This document shows, one piece after another, positions 9,400 through 19,281 of a stretch of DNA of 64,000 bases; position 1 is the first letter of the stretch, and every line of letters begins with the position of its first letter. The translations under genes and the position numbers were made by a program. The notes beneath the pieces are model-generated. The model did not search any database and was not told the DNA's origin. It saw only the letters and a program-made list of their open reading frames with translations. The stretch covers positions 35,623 to 99,622 of the forward strand of contig SXND01000087.1 in the NCBI GenBank assembly GCA_005777235.1. Direction: 5' to 3'. This stretch comes from Pseudomonadota bacterium (GTDB lineage: Bacteria > Tectomicrobia > Entotheonellia > Entotheonellales > Entotheonellaceae).

Positions 9400-9661
9400 G
9401 TCGGGTCTTACTTCTCTCCTATGCCCTTGCACCGCTTTTGCGCTCAAAAATGGCCATGAGATGCACCGGAGAGCCGGTCACCCGCCGCAACCGTAACGGC
9501 CCTAGACACAGTATGCATGTAGAGCATTGTCGCTGGGCGCATGGCATCGCGCACTCCCTAGATTGGCATTCTCAAGCAGGCACACCCCCAACACCCCCAG
9601 CGCCACTAGCAAGGCGCTCTGGCTTGTCAAGGAGTGGCTACCCCGGGCGGGCCGAGGCCAG

Positions 9662-10819
9662 TCAACACGAACTGGAGTCGCCCAACGAGTCCGATGACGA
9701 GCTTGAGTCACTCACATCGCTTCCCCCCCATGCACTGTCTGTATCACTCCCTCCCCAGGCACTGTCCGCGCTGACATCCGAGGTGCTTCCCGTATCCTCA
9801 GCAATGTCCACACTGCCCCACGCCGCGGGCGGGGTCTCGTCGGCCACATCAGGGATGGTATCCGCCACGTGTAGATCACCCGCTGCATCAAAGGACACGG
9901 CGGAAGAAGCCCAGGCTGCGGCCAGGCTGGCGGTCAGCGGGACGCTCTCCTGGCCCAGGCTATGGCCCTGGACGACTAAAACGTGCGCCGGCAGGGCCGT
10001 GGGGCGATGCAGCAGCGTGTCGAGCAGCAACCAGTGTGTGAGATCATAATAGGGATCATAGTAGTAAAGGTAATATGGATCGCGGTGGAAACCCCTGTGC
10101 TGGCGCGTCGGCACCGGGCGGTAGCGCGGTTCTTCCACCTCCGCGCCAAAGCGCAAACGGTGCAAGCGGCCCAGGTGCGGCTCCTCGGGCCACAGCAAAC
10201 GCATTGCTACCGGGCTCGGGCGCACCACGGCGCCGGGGAAGGCGGCGCGCAGGGCATCCCCCAGACGTTCCTGTAAGCCGGTGAGGAGCAGCCGGTAGCC
10301 TTCAATGTCATCAGGGTGCTCGCCAAAGGCCCGGATGCGCGCGGCATAGGCGGACGCCGTTTCGCCAGCAGTAATGCGCAGCGCCTCAATGCGACTGGAC
10401 AACACCAGGGTCATCTCCTCCTCCCCGCGCATGACCCGGCGATGGATGGTGACGTCTACCAGCGTATGCAGCCCGTGGTCGCGATGACTCAGCACCAGGT
10501 GCATTTCGGTAAAGCGCCGCATCAAGAGGCCCGTGCGCTGGGCCGCGGCCAGGACGAGAGCCAGGTCGTCGGTCACCGCCTCGGCGTCAGTATATATAAC
10601 CTTTGTATCGACCAGAAACGCAATGGCATCGGTCACGCCGACCGTGTGCAGCGCGTCATAGAGCCCTTGCAGCAGCGTCAAAGCACTGAGGGTCAACTCT
10701 TCTTCCCCGCTGCGCACATCCGGCGTGTAGCCCAACAACGTTTGCACCCAGGCCAGCGGACCCCGCCGGCGCAGCGTTTCCACACTGGGCAGATCCACAG
10801 CAAGCTCGGCATTTAACAT
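9662..10819 (-). CDS. Hypothetical protein with Tyr-rich and Ser/Asp/Gly-rich C-terminal region
   Basis: 385-aa ORF; segment DPYYLYYYDPYYD and C-terminal SAWGGSDTDSAWGGSDVSDSSSSSDSLGDSSS; overlaps and follows the next upstream gene. Confidence 0.6.
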   Translation of the reverse strand: MLNAELAVDLPSVETLRRRGPLAWVQTLLGYTPDVRSGEEELTLSALTLLQGLYDALHTVGVTDAIAFLVDTKVIYTDAEAVTDDLALVLAAAQRTGLLMRRFTEMHLVLSHRDHGLHTLVDVTIHRRVMRGEEEMTLVLSSRIEALRITAGETASAYAARIRAFGEHPDDIEGYRLLLTGLQERLGDALRAAFPGAVVRPSPVAMRLLWPEEPHLGRLHRLRFGAEVEEPRYRPVPTRQHRGFHRDPYYLYYYDPYYDLTHWLLLDTLLHRPTALPAHVLVVQGHSLGQESVPLTASLAAAWASSAVSFDAAGDLHVADTIPDVADETPPAAWGSVDIAEDTGSTSDVSADSAWGGSDTDSAWGGSDVSDSSSSSDSLGDSSSC

Positions 10820-11595
10820 GAGAGGCGTTCCTTCTGTTGACGGAGGATCGCCGCATGGATGGTGGCAAACTGATGCGTCAGTTGCTGTACCTCCCCCAGG
10901 AGTACCGGATCGTCAGCGCGGCGTTGACCTTGCTGGACACTGGCCATGAGCGTCTCCAGATACTGCTTATGCGTCATGGCCTGCAGTTGCCAGTCGCGCA
11001 CCTGCGTATCGTGCAGGGGCGCATCCACCAGCATCACCTCTGTAAAAGCGGCTTCGGCGTCTGCACAGCGGGCCAGCAACACCTGCACCTGCTGTTGCTG
11101 GAGACGCTGCCGGCGGTACAGGAACCAGCCCGCGGCGCCGATGAGGAGCACCAGGGCACCACCCCCGGCCCAGGGCCACAGCGTCGTGGTGCCCTGGCGG
11201 GCCGGGATGCGACGTGGCTGCGGAGCCGCCTGTGCCGCCAGCAAGGTCAGGGCCGTACGGAGGCCAGCTCCTTGATTCTGGCGTAGCGTCGGTTCGGTGT
11301 GCGTGAGGCTCGCCGCAATGACGTCCGCCGCGAGACCCCAGCCCCGCGCCTCCCAGCGGCGCCCGTTGTACAGGAACAGCAACGCCTGGGGCTCGCGCAG
11401 CCCCAGCTGCGTCCAGAGCTGGCGCCACGTTTGCAGCTCGGCGCTCTGAGGCAGTAGCACCACATAGGCGCGTAAGCCACGCTGCGCCAGTTGCCCGAGT
11501 GTCTGCTGCACATCAGCCCGCTCGGCGGGCGTAAGGAGGTCGTGATCCACGAGTTGCGTGGCCCGCAACTGGCGCAAGACATCGTCCATGGTCAT
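10813..11595 (-). CDS. Membrane protein with possible TPM-like N-terminal domain
   Basis: TPAERADVQQTLGQLAQRGLRAYVVLLPQ... then TM segment LWPWAGGGALVLLIGAAGWFLY and coiled-coil tail. Confidence 0.5.
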   Translation of the reverse strand: MTMDDVLRQLRATQLVDHDLLTPAERADVQQTLGQLAQRGLRAYVVLLPQSAELQTWRQLWTQLGLREPQALLFLYNGRRWEARGWGLAADVIAASLTHTEPTLRQNQGAGLRTALTLLAAQAAPQPRRIPARQGTTTLWPWAGGGALVLLIGAAGWFLYRRQRLQQQQVQVLLARCADAEAAFTEVMLVDAPLHDTQVRDWQLQAMTHKQYLETLMASVQQGQRRADDPVLLGEVQQLTHQFATIHAAILRQQKERLSC

Positions 11596-12052
11596 GGTTG
11601 CTCTCCAGAGGGCCGGCAGTGCCAACGCTGGGCGGCATGGAGCGCTTCCTCCAGCAGCGCGTGCAGGGGCGGCAGATATTGAGCGCGTGTCACCACAATG
11701 GTCGAAACGCGGGGACAGCAGATGGCATAACGGCGGGTATAAGTTTACACTCCTTTGTAGACTCTAGGCGTTCTCTGGGCGGGCATCGCATGGGCATTAT
11801 ACGCCAAGCCTACGTGGAGAAAAACATTGACGCAGACTGCGCCAGGATTATGATACCAGCCATGTCCGCCTACAGCGTCATCACTCCTGCCAAGTTATCG
11901 AGGCGCCCGTAAAACCCCGTCGTTCAGGGCGGGGATATCAGGGCGTTGCCTCGTCTTCGAGGCAATGCCTGCTGCCAACGAAATTGGCGTATATATAGCG
12001 TCAAAAGAGCATGGTTGCATCGGTTGCCTATACAATGCTAGACTTTACATAT

Positions 12053-13210
12053 ATGAGACAGACATTTCAGTCCAAGCTCTATCGCTCGAAGCGCAGCAAA
12101 CGGTTGCACCGTCAGATTACCATTGGCGGTGTCATCCACAATACATGTATGGCGCTGCATAAGCGGTACTATCGTTTATACAAGAAACATCTGTCGCCTT
12201 TGCGATTGAAAGCCCACATTGCGAAGCGCAAGAAGCTGGCGAAGTACCATTGGTGATCTGGGCTGGGTTCGCAAGCCATCCAAGACATTGTTGAACGCAT
12301 CGACCAAGGCTATCAACGCTTCTTCCAGAACGCGACAGACCGCAAAGCCGGGAAAACCGTCAGGCGTGTGGGCCCACCCAGCTTTCGGAAAGTCCGCAGC
12401 GCCAAGTCGTTCACTCTCAAGCAGGCAGGCTGGAAACTCCTGGAGGGTCACCGGCTGAAGATTGGCCAGACGGTGTACAAGTTTGCCAAGTCCAGGGAGA
12501 TGGATGGCACCGTCAAAACGGTGACGATCAAACGCGATCCGCTTGGCGACCTGTACGTCTACTTCTCCTGTGTGGTCGAACCACAGCCCATCACCAGAGT
12601 CATGACAGGTCACAGCGCAGGCTTTGACTTTGGGCTGACCACGTATCTCACGGGCAGCGATGGCACCATGCACCACGCACCACAGCCGTTGCAGAGCAGT
12701 CTCAAGGCGATTGCGCAGGCCAACCGGCACCTCTCTCAGAAGAAAAAAGGTTCGTGCAACCGCCGCCAAGCGCAACGGCATCTTGACCGTGTGCACAAGC
12801 GTGTGGCCAATCAACGTCAAGCGTTTCACTGGCAGCTGGCGCATCAGCTCTGCGCTGCCTACGACTCTCTTACCCTGGAAACCCTCAACCTGCAAGGCAT
12901 GAAAGCGCTCTGGGGTCGCAAGGTCTCGGACCTGGGCTTTGCCACGTTTGTGGAGACGTTGCACGCTGTCGCGTCGAAGACGGGGACGTTGATACAGCAC
13001 ATCGACACATGGTTCCCGTCTACCAAGCTCTGCTCGGCTTGTGGGTGGATCAATCAACAGATCACGCTCAGAGACCGCGTGTGGACGTGCGGAGACTGTG
13101 GGACGACGCATCAACGAAACGTCAACGCCGCGGTCAATATTTTCCGAGAAGGGGCATCTTCTCCTGGGGGAATCCATGTCAGCCAAGCCTCGGCTTGCCG
13201 TGGGTGTTGA
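12053..13210 (+). pseudogene. tnpB: TnpB (copy 2), in-frame TGA at 12254-12256 and RuvC-III Asp to Asn
   Basis: Frame continuous across the stop (KYHW*SGLGSQAIQDIVERIDQGYQRFFQ) and aligns with copy 7 ([29 protein letters not shown]); zinc finger CSACG...CGDCG followed by THQRNVNAAVNI. Confidence 0.85.
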
Positions 13211-13246
13211 TCCCAGAATCCTCGCCATTCATGGCGGGGAGTATGT

Positions 13247-14414
13247 CTCACCACCTGACACAATTTATGAACGCCCATAGTTTTGGGATGGGAGTGAGGT
13301 TGAGAGCGGCGTAGAGGAGGAGTCGGAGGCCTCGTTTGCAGTAGGATGTGAGGCTGCGCGCTTCTTTTTTTGGGTGTGGCGTGGTGGTTTTTCGGGAGGA
13401 GCCATGCCGGTGGAAGCCGCCCAGTAGAGCGCGACGGTGAGGACGAGGATGAGCCGTTCGATACGGTCAGCATGCTTCAGCTGGGTTTTGGTGATGCCGA
13501 AGCCACGTGATTTGCAGTCGGAGAACATGGGTTCGATGCCCCACCGCATCCCGTAATCGAGCACTCTGCCTTTGGAGGGCGTGTCGCTCATGGCGATGAT
13601 CCACGGCTCGTTGTGACCACTTTCGTGCAAGATGCCGATGTGGGTTTTGACTTTGCTTTCATTCAGTTCGGGGTCAAGCAGCGCGGTCATGCCTGCTTTC
13701 GCGGCGTCACCTGTGCTGATCTCGCCGCCATCGTGATGCAGAATGCGATTATCGCGCAGGCGCAGACGATAGTTCCAGCCTTGCTTCTGACACCACTTTA
13801 TCAGCGCGGCCGTGCCATAGAATCTATCACCCGCCAGCAAAATATTTGCACCTTCTGGCATCATCGAATATGCCACATCCAGCAGCGGCTTCTGCACATC
13901 AAAGCCCATGCCGCCGCTCGTCTCCTTCACCTTCCCTACCACCGGAATCGCCCGCTCACCCACGCGCATCGAGATCATCAAACATTCAAAACCATCGCTG
14001 ATTTTACTCTGATCCATCATCAGAATAATCGTCTTGCCGCCCGCGGCTGCCACTTCCGCAATCTCAGGAATAAATCCCATCATCACCCGCGCCGGGTTAA
14101 TCAAATCATTCTGTAACCAGCGGTTGATATAGCGAAATCGCGAATCGGCATCCTTCGTAGAACGTGGCAACACCGCAAGCAACTCCGACGTATTGACACT
14201 GCGGCACGCCAGCATGCTCGCCGACAAATCCGCCAAACCCTTTATGTGCGGCTTGTGCAACCCCGTGTCACGATCCGTCAGATCCTCCTCAAGCCCACGC
14301 GCCATGTGCGCAATCCCACCCGTCGTGTAACGCATAAATACCCCCTATATCGTTGAAATAGGAGAGCTTTATCAGAAGTTCCTTCCCATATCGTACATTA
14401 TGTCAGGTGGTGAG
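13247..14414. mobile_element. IS4-family insertion sequence
   Basis: Terminal inverted repeats ctcaccacctgaca (left) and tgtcaggtggtgag (right) around a DDE transposase. Confidence 0.8.
13265..14335 (-). CDS. IS4-family DDE transposase
   Basis: MMDQSKISDGFE, LAGDRFYG, and YREK signature YGMRWGIEPMFSDCKSRGF. Confidence 0.9.
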   Translation of the reverse strand: MRYTTGGIAHMARGLEEDLTDRDTGLHKPHIKGLADLSASMLACRSVNTSELLAVLPRSTKDADSRFRYINRWLQNDLINPARVMMGFIPEIAEVAAAGGKTIILMMDQSKISDGFECLMISMRVGERAIPVVGKVKETSGGMGFDVQKPLLDVAYSMMPEGANILLAGDRFYGTAALIKWCQKQGWNYRLRLRDNRILHHDGGEISTGDAAKAGMTALLDPELNESKVKTHIGILHESGHNEPWIIAMSDTPSKGRVLDYGMRWGIEPMFSDCKSRGFGITKTQLKHADRIERLILVLTVALYWAASTGMAPPEKPPRHTQKKKRAASHPTANEASDSSSTPLSTSLPSQNYGRS

Positions 14415-14474
14415 GGTCAAGCTCTCTTGCATTCCTATAGAGGCTGTGGTAGAAGGCGACGGCAGTAAGGACAC

Positions 14475-15251
14475 GTGGGTTGCCATCGCATAGGGCATGG
14501 GGATCTGCGTGGCGTCCTGCCATGGTGGCCCATCATGTGGGTCATGCAGAACACTGAGGGCAAAGAGGAGAACGATGATGATGCCAGACGTGTAACTCCC
14601 ATGGTATTGGTGGCGATGTTTTTGCTCCTGCCAGGAGTAGGGTGGGCGACTTATGTGGGCACATCCCCCCTCGTGCCACCGGATGACGGTGTCTATCTGC
14701 ATCCGGGAAATGTGCACACCAGCTACAGTGGCACGAACTTAGCGATCGTCCTTTCAAGGGCCGAGCATCGCGGCTTCACGAATGTGCACCGGGACCCAAC
14801 TGGCGCCGGTACCAGAGAGACCTTTGATTCGGTTGTGGACGGGGATGTGTCGATCAACGGTGGTCAACTGATCTCGGTCTCGCTGAGTGGTCCGGTGATC
14901 GTAGAGCTGGGGGGCGGCTATCAACCAGGGGCATTAGGAACTTTCAATACCGAGATGACGCAGCTCAATCTCGTTGGTGGCGGGGTGATGATCCGTGAAA
15001 GTCCCACCTTGCAGTCCCTCGGACAGACGACCATCCAGAACATCGGTGGCGGGCTGTTCCAGATCAACAGCTTCTTTGACATTTTCACGGAGTTGTCGTT
15101 GGATGGTGGCCAGACCTGGCTACCGTCTGTCGGTCCACCAACACACATGGACTTGACCAATGTGCCCGAGCCCTCGACGTGGTTGCTGTTCGGCTCGGCG
15201 CTGGCCATCGGCGCCGGCCTGCGGCGGCGTTTCGCCGGGAAGCGGGCCTAA
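14475..15251 (+). CDS. PEP-CTERM sorting domain protein (1)
   Basis: C-terminal VPEPSTWLLFGSALAIGAGLRRRFAGKRA: PEP motif, TM, Arg-rich tail. Confidence 0.85.
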   Translation: MGCHRIGHGDLRGVLPWWPIMWVMQNTEGKEENDDDARRVTPMVLVAMFLLLPGVGWATYVGTSPLVPPDDGVYLHPGNVHTSYSGTNLAIVLSRAEHRGFTNVHRDPTGAGTRETFDSVVDGDVSINGGQLISVSLSGPVIVELGGGYQPGALGTFNTEMTQLNLVGGGVMIRESPTLQSLGQTTIQNIGGGLFQINSFFDIFTELSLDGGQTWLPSVGPPTHMDLTNVPEPSTWLLFGSALAIGAGLRRRFAGKRA

Positions 15252-15441
15252 CCCCCATGGTACGTGGGAAGTGGCATGTGGCACAGGCCCTTCCCACCAC
15301 ATCCCTGCCTCAGCATCCCTGGCTCAGCGCGGTTCTCGCATGCCCATGTCGAGCCCGGCGATCCCAGGCGAGGAGCCCTCACCACACATGCTCCGCTACT
15401 ATTAGGATGCTCGTCCAACCACGAACCACGGACCATTCCAT

Positions 15442-16377
15442 ATGTCCTCCACCAGTTGGCTCCGTCAACGCCTCCTCGGCCTCTCCCCCACAGAAGTGAC
15501 TTTTGCCCGGCGCGGCTTTGCGCCCAGCGCCGCCCCGGTGCAGCAGCATTTGGAGCACATTGGCACCGCCTTTCTGCATGGCTACCATGCCGCCTTGCGT
15601 GATACGCATGCGGACAGCCTGGCACGTTGCCTCAATACGCTAGAGCCAGAGCGCCGCGGCTTTGCCTTTGAGGGCGCGGCCATGGGCCTGCAGTTGCTCG
15701 ATAGTCTCTGGCCCTGGGGCCGCCGGCGTCTCGACCCCTTCCTGGCAGGGCCAGGCGCCGAGCACGTCTACATGGTGTATGTTGGCGTTGGCTGGGCTCT
15801 GGCCCTGCTGCGTCGGCGTCTGAGGCGGCCACTGGCACGGTTGGACCCCCTGCTGGGCTGGCTCGTGGTTGATGGCTACGGTTTTTACCACGGCTACTTC
15901 CACTGGCCACGCGCCATCACGGCCCAGAAGCGGCCGCGCCACCTGACGGGCTATGCCTGCCGGGCCTTTGACCAGGGCTTGGGACGCAGCCTGTGGTTTG
16001 TGCACGGGGCCGACGTCGGGCGCATCGCCCAGAGCATCGCTGCCTTCGCCCAGGAGCGGCAGGCTGATTTGTGGAGCGGCGTAGGGCTGGCCTGTGCCTA
16101 TGCCGGAGGTGTGGAGCCAGCGGCACTCACCGCCTTACGGGAGGCGGCAGGACCGTACCAGCCCCATCTGGCGCAGGGGGTGGTGTTTGCGGCCAAGACA
16201 CGGCACCAGGCTGGCAACTTAGTCGAGCATACCGAGCTGGCGTGTGCCATCATTTGCAGCATGTCCTCTACCACGGCAGCACAGGTGGCCGCGACGACCC
16301 GCACTGACCTGCCGGCTGACGCCCTGGTTCCAGCCTACGACATCTGGCGACAACGCATCCGAGCGCACTTTGCGTAA
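15442..16377 (+). CDS. UnbL-like DUF1702 protein (enediyne warhead cassette)
   Basis: 311 aa; FEGAAMGLQLLD, LVVDGYGFYHGYFHWPR; position next to unbV/unbU/pksE homologues. Confidence 0.8.
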   Translation: MSSTSWLRQRLLGLSPTEVTFARRGFAPSAAPVQQHLEHIGTAFLHGYHAALRDTHADSLARCLNTLEPERRGFAFEGAAMGLQLLDSLWPWGRRRLDPFLAGPGAEHVYMVYVGVGWALALLRRRLRRPLARLDPLLGWLVVDGYGFYHGYFHWPRAITAQKRPRHLTGYACRAFDQGLGRSLWFVHGADVGRIAQSIAAFAQERQADLWSGVGLACAYAGGVEPAALTALREAAGPYQPHLAQGVVFAAKTRHQAGNLVEHTELACAIICSMSSTTAAQVAATTRTDLPADALVPAYDIWRQRIRAHFA

Positions 16378-16388
16378 GAGAGCCGCCT

Positions 16389-18341
16389 ATGACACTGGCA
16401 GGCAGAGGCCGACGCGCTACCGCACGTCTTGTGGCGCTGGGGCTTATGGTACTCCTGTATGGCTTTGCTCGACTCCCCACCCTCCCCGAGGCTGAGCGTA
16501 CTGCCCTCGCGGCCCGCTTTCGCTTTACCGGTCTGCCACTTCCGGCAGTCGCTGGGGTCACATCCCGGAACGTCCGCGCTGTGCATCCTAGCTTACAGCA
16601 TCTCTCCGCCTGGATTTCCTCGGTGGGCGCCGCGGTGGCGCTGCACGATCTCGACGGCGATGGTTTGCCGAACGATGTGTGCTCTGTCGATACCCGCACC
16701 GATCAGGTGATCGTGGCGCCCGTGCCTGGCACCCCAGCCCGCTACGCGCCCTTCACGCTGCACCCGGCCCCGCTGCCCTACGATGCTGCCACGATGGCCC
16801 CTATGGGCTGTCTCCCTGGCGACCTCAATGAGGACGGACGCGCCGATCTGCTGGTGTACTACTGGGGCCGCACGCCGGTGGCCTTCCTGCGCACGGACGC
16901 CGAGGGGCTTACGGCCCAGGCGTATGTGCCCCAGGAAGTGGTCCCTGAGGGCGGGCGCTGGTACACCAATACCGCCACCTTCGCTGATGTGGATGGGGAC
17001 GGCCACGCGGATCTGCTGATCGGCAACTATTTTCCCGATGGGGCGCGCATCCTCGACGCGCAGGCCGCTGGCGTTGAGCACATGCAGGATTCCATGTCGC
17101 GGGCCTTTAACGGTGGCACCAAACACTTTTTGTTGTGGGCCGGGGCGACGACCGGCGTGCAGCCCACGGTGCAGTTCCGCGATGCGAGGCTGGACCTGCC
17201 GACGGAGGTGCTGCACAGTTGGACCCTGGCGCTCGGCGCCGCCGACCTGGATGGCGACTTGCTGCCGGAAGTGTATATGGCCAACGACTTTGGCCCGGAC
17301 CGCCTGTTACATAACCGCTCGCGACCCGGGGCGTTGCATTTTGTGCTTTTAGAGGGCACGAAAACCTTCACCACCCCGAGTTCCAAAGTGCTGGGGCATG
17401 ATTCCTTCAAGGGCATGGGGATCGATTTTGCCGACCTCAACGGCGATGGCTGGCTGGATATGTACGTCAGCAACATTGCCACGGACTATGCCTTGGAAGA
17501 GAGCCACCTGGTGTTTCTCAGCACTGGCGCGACAGCCCGTATGCAGCAGGGCAAGGCGCCTTACGTGGACCACAGCGAGGCGCTGGGCCTGTCACGCAGT
17601 GGCTGGGGCTGGGAGGCCCGCCTGGCTGATTTTGACAATGACGGGACGCTGGAGGCCCTGCAAGCCACCGGCTTTGTGCGCGGCACGGTGAACCGCTGGC
17701 CCGAGTTACACGAACTGGCCATGGGCAATGATAGCCTGGTGCACCGTCCCGGCAGTTGGCTGCGGGTGCAGCCCGGTGACGACTTGAGTGGGCATCAGCT
17801 CAATCCGTTTTTCGTGCGGGCGCGTGATGGGCGCTACTATGACGTGGCGCGTGACGTCGGCCTGCATGTGCCACTGGTGAGCCGTGGCATTGCTACCGCT
17901 GACGTGGACGGGGACGGCAGACTCGACTTTGCGGTGGCCGGTCAGTGGGACACGTCGGTGTTCTACCGTAATACGAGTCCCCAGCCGGGGGCTTTTCTCG
18001 GGCTGCATATCTTACTGGCCTTACAGCCTGATAGTCCGGGCCTCGTGCGGGCCGGACATCCCGGACCCGATACCCCAGGACGCCCAGCGCTAGGCGCCGC
18101 AGCTACCGTGCAGCTCCCGGATGGCCGACGGATGGTGGCGCAGGTGGATGGCGGCAATGGCCACTCCGGCAAACGCAGTCCTGACCTGCACTTCGGTCTG
18201 GGCGCGCTCAGCAGTACCACCGCCATCCAGGTGAGCCTGCATTGGCGCGACCCACGGGGTCGCATCCAGCAACAGATTTTGACGCTTACCCCTGGCTGGC
18301 ACACCATCGTCCTCGGCTGGCCGGCCGGGCAGGAGGGATAA
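16389..18341 (+). CDS. UnbV-like ASPIC/UnbV VCBS (FG-GAP) repeat protein
   Basis: Repeated D-x-D-x-D-G motifs (DLDGDGLPND, DVDGDGHADLLIGN, DLNGDGWLDMYVSN, DVDGDGRLDFAV) and C-terminal ASPIC region GAAATVQLPDGRRMVAQVDGGNGHSGKRSPDLHFGLG. Confidence 0.88.
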   Translation: MTLAGRGRRATARLVALGLMVLLYGFARLPTLPEAERTALAARFRFTGLPLPAVAGVTSRNVRAVHPSLQHLSAWISSVGAAVALHDLDGDGLPNDVCSVDTRTDQVIVAPVPGTPARYAPFTLHPAPLPYDAATMAPMGCLPGDLNEDGRADLLVYYWGRTPVAFLRTDAEGLTAQAYVPQEVVPEGGRWYTNTATFADVDGDGHADLLIGNYFPDGARILDAQAAGVEHMQDSMSRAFNGGTKHFLLWAGATTGVQPTVQFRDARLDLPTEVLHSWTLALGAADLDGDLLPEVYMANDFGPDRLLHNRSRPGALHFVLLEGTKTFTTPSSKVLGHDSFKGMGIDFADLNGDGWLDMYVSNIATDYALEESHLVFLSTGATARMQQGKAPYVDHSEALGLSRSGWGWEARLADFDNDGTLEALQATGFVRGTVNRWPELHELAMGNDSLVHRPGSWLRVQPGDDLSGHQLNPFFVRARDGRYYDVARDVGLHVPLVSRGIATADVDGDGRLDFAVAGQWDTSVFYRNTSPQPGAFLGLHILLALQPDSPGLVRAGHPGPDTPGRPALGAAATVQLPDGRRMVAQVDGGNGHSGKRSPDLHFGLGALSSTTAIQVSLHWRDPRGRIQQQILTLTPGWHTIVLGWPAGQEG

Positions 18342-18348
18342 ATCAGTC

Positions 18349-19281
18349 ATGCGTGCAGTCGATGAATGGTACGTCAGACGCCGCCTCGGGGGTTTACGAC
18401 GCTTTGCGGTAGCCATCACCATACTTAATCTCCTCGGGCATACGGTCTTGGGCTTTGAGCAGTCCTGGGCCCAGCCGCTGGTGGCTCTCGCCACAGCCTA
18501 CAGCGTGGAATGCCTGCTCGAACTCCTGGATGCCTGGGGGCAGCAGCGCCGACCGCGCTGTCTCGGCAGTCTTGGGCATGTTGTCGATTTTTTGCTGTCA
18601 GCGCATATTACCGGCCTGGCCGTAGCGATGTTGCTCTATGCCAACGACCGTTTGTGGCCCATTGCCTTTGCCGTCACGGTGGCACTGGGGTCCAAACTCG
18701 TGTTGCGCGCCCCGCTCGGCACGGGAACGCGGCATGTGTTCAATCCGTCCAACTTTGGGATTACTGTCACCCTGCTGCTGTTTTCCTGGGTCGGCATTGC
18801 GCAGCCCTATCACTTCACCGAAAACCTCTATGGCATGTGGGATTGGGCGCTGCCTGGGCTCATTATTATTACCGGCAGTCTGGTCAATGCGCTGTCCACC
18901 AAACGCTGGCCCCTGATCGCGGCCTGGCTCACGGGCTTTGTCGTGCAGGCATGTGCCAGGAGCCTGGCCTTTGGCACACCGCTGGGCGCTGCGTTACTGC
19001 CCATGACCGGTGTGGCGTTTATCCTCTACACCTTTTATATGGTGACCGACCCGGCCACCACGCCGGAGACGCCAGGCGCCCAGGTGGCTTTTGGGGCTGG
19101 GGTGGCGTTGACCTATGGCGTGTTGCTGCTGTGCCATGTCGTCTTTGGGCTGTTTTTTGCCTTATCCATTGTCTGTGCCGTGCGCGGTCTGGGGTTGTAT
19201 GCTCTGGCGTTATGGACTGGCCGCCACCGTGACCAGAGCAGCGTACAGGCCCCTGTGGCCGCGGGAAGGATGGCGCTATGA
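18349..19281 (+). CDS. UnbU-like integral membrane protein
   Basis: 310 aa, multiple TM segments, RHVFNPSNFGITVTLLLFSWVG; stop overlaps the pksE start (ATGA). Confidence 0.83.
   Translation: MRAVDEWYVRRRLGGLRRFAVAITILNLLGHTVLGFEQSWAQPLVALATAYSVECLLELLDAWGQQRRPRCLGSLGHVVDFLLSAHITGLAVAMLLYANDRLWPIAFAVTVALGSKLVLRAPLGTGTRHVFNPSNFGITVTLLLFSWVGIAQPYHFTENLYGMWDWALPGLIIITGSLVNALSTKRWPLIAAWLTGFVVQACARSLAFGTPLGAALLPMTGVAFILYTFYMVTDPATTPETPGAQVAFGAGVALTYGVLLLCHVVFGLFFALSIVCAVRGLGLYALALWTGRHRDQSSVQAPVAAGRMAL

Noticed and set aside
11910-11990. Isolated hairpins ccccgtcgttcagggcgggg and gcctcgtcttcgaggc as a separate mobile element
   Set aside because: Resemble TnpB-type end hairpins, but probably belong to the copy 2 left end or an old relic; insufficient to call a separate element.
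12176-13228. Minus-strand 350-aa ORF
   Set aside because: Antisense of TnpB copy 2.
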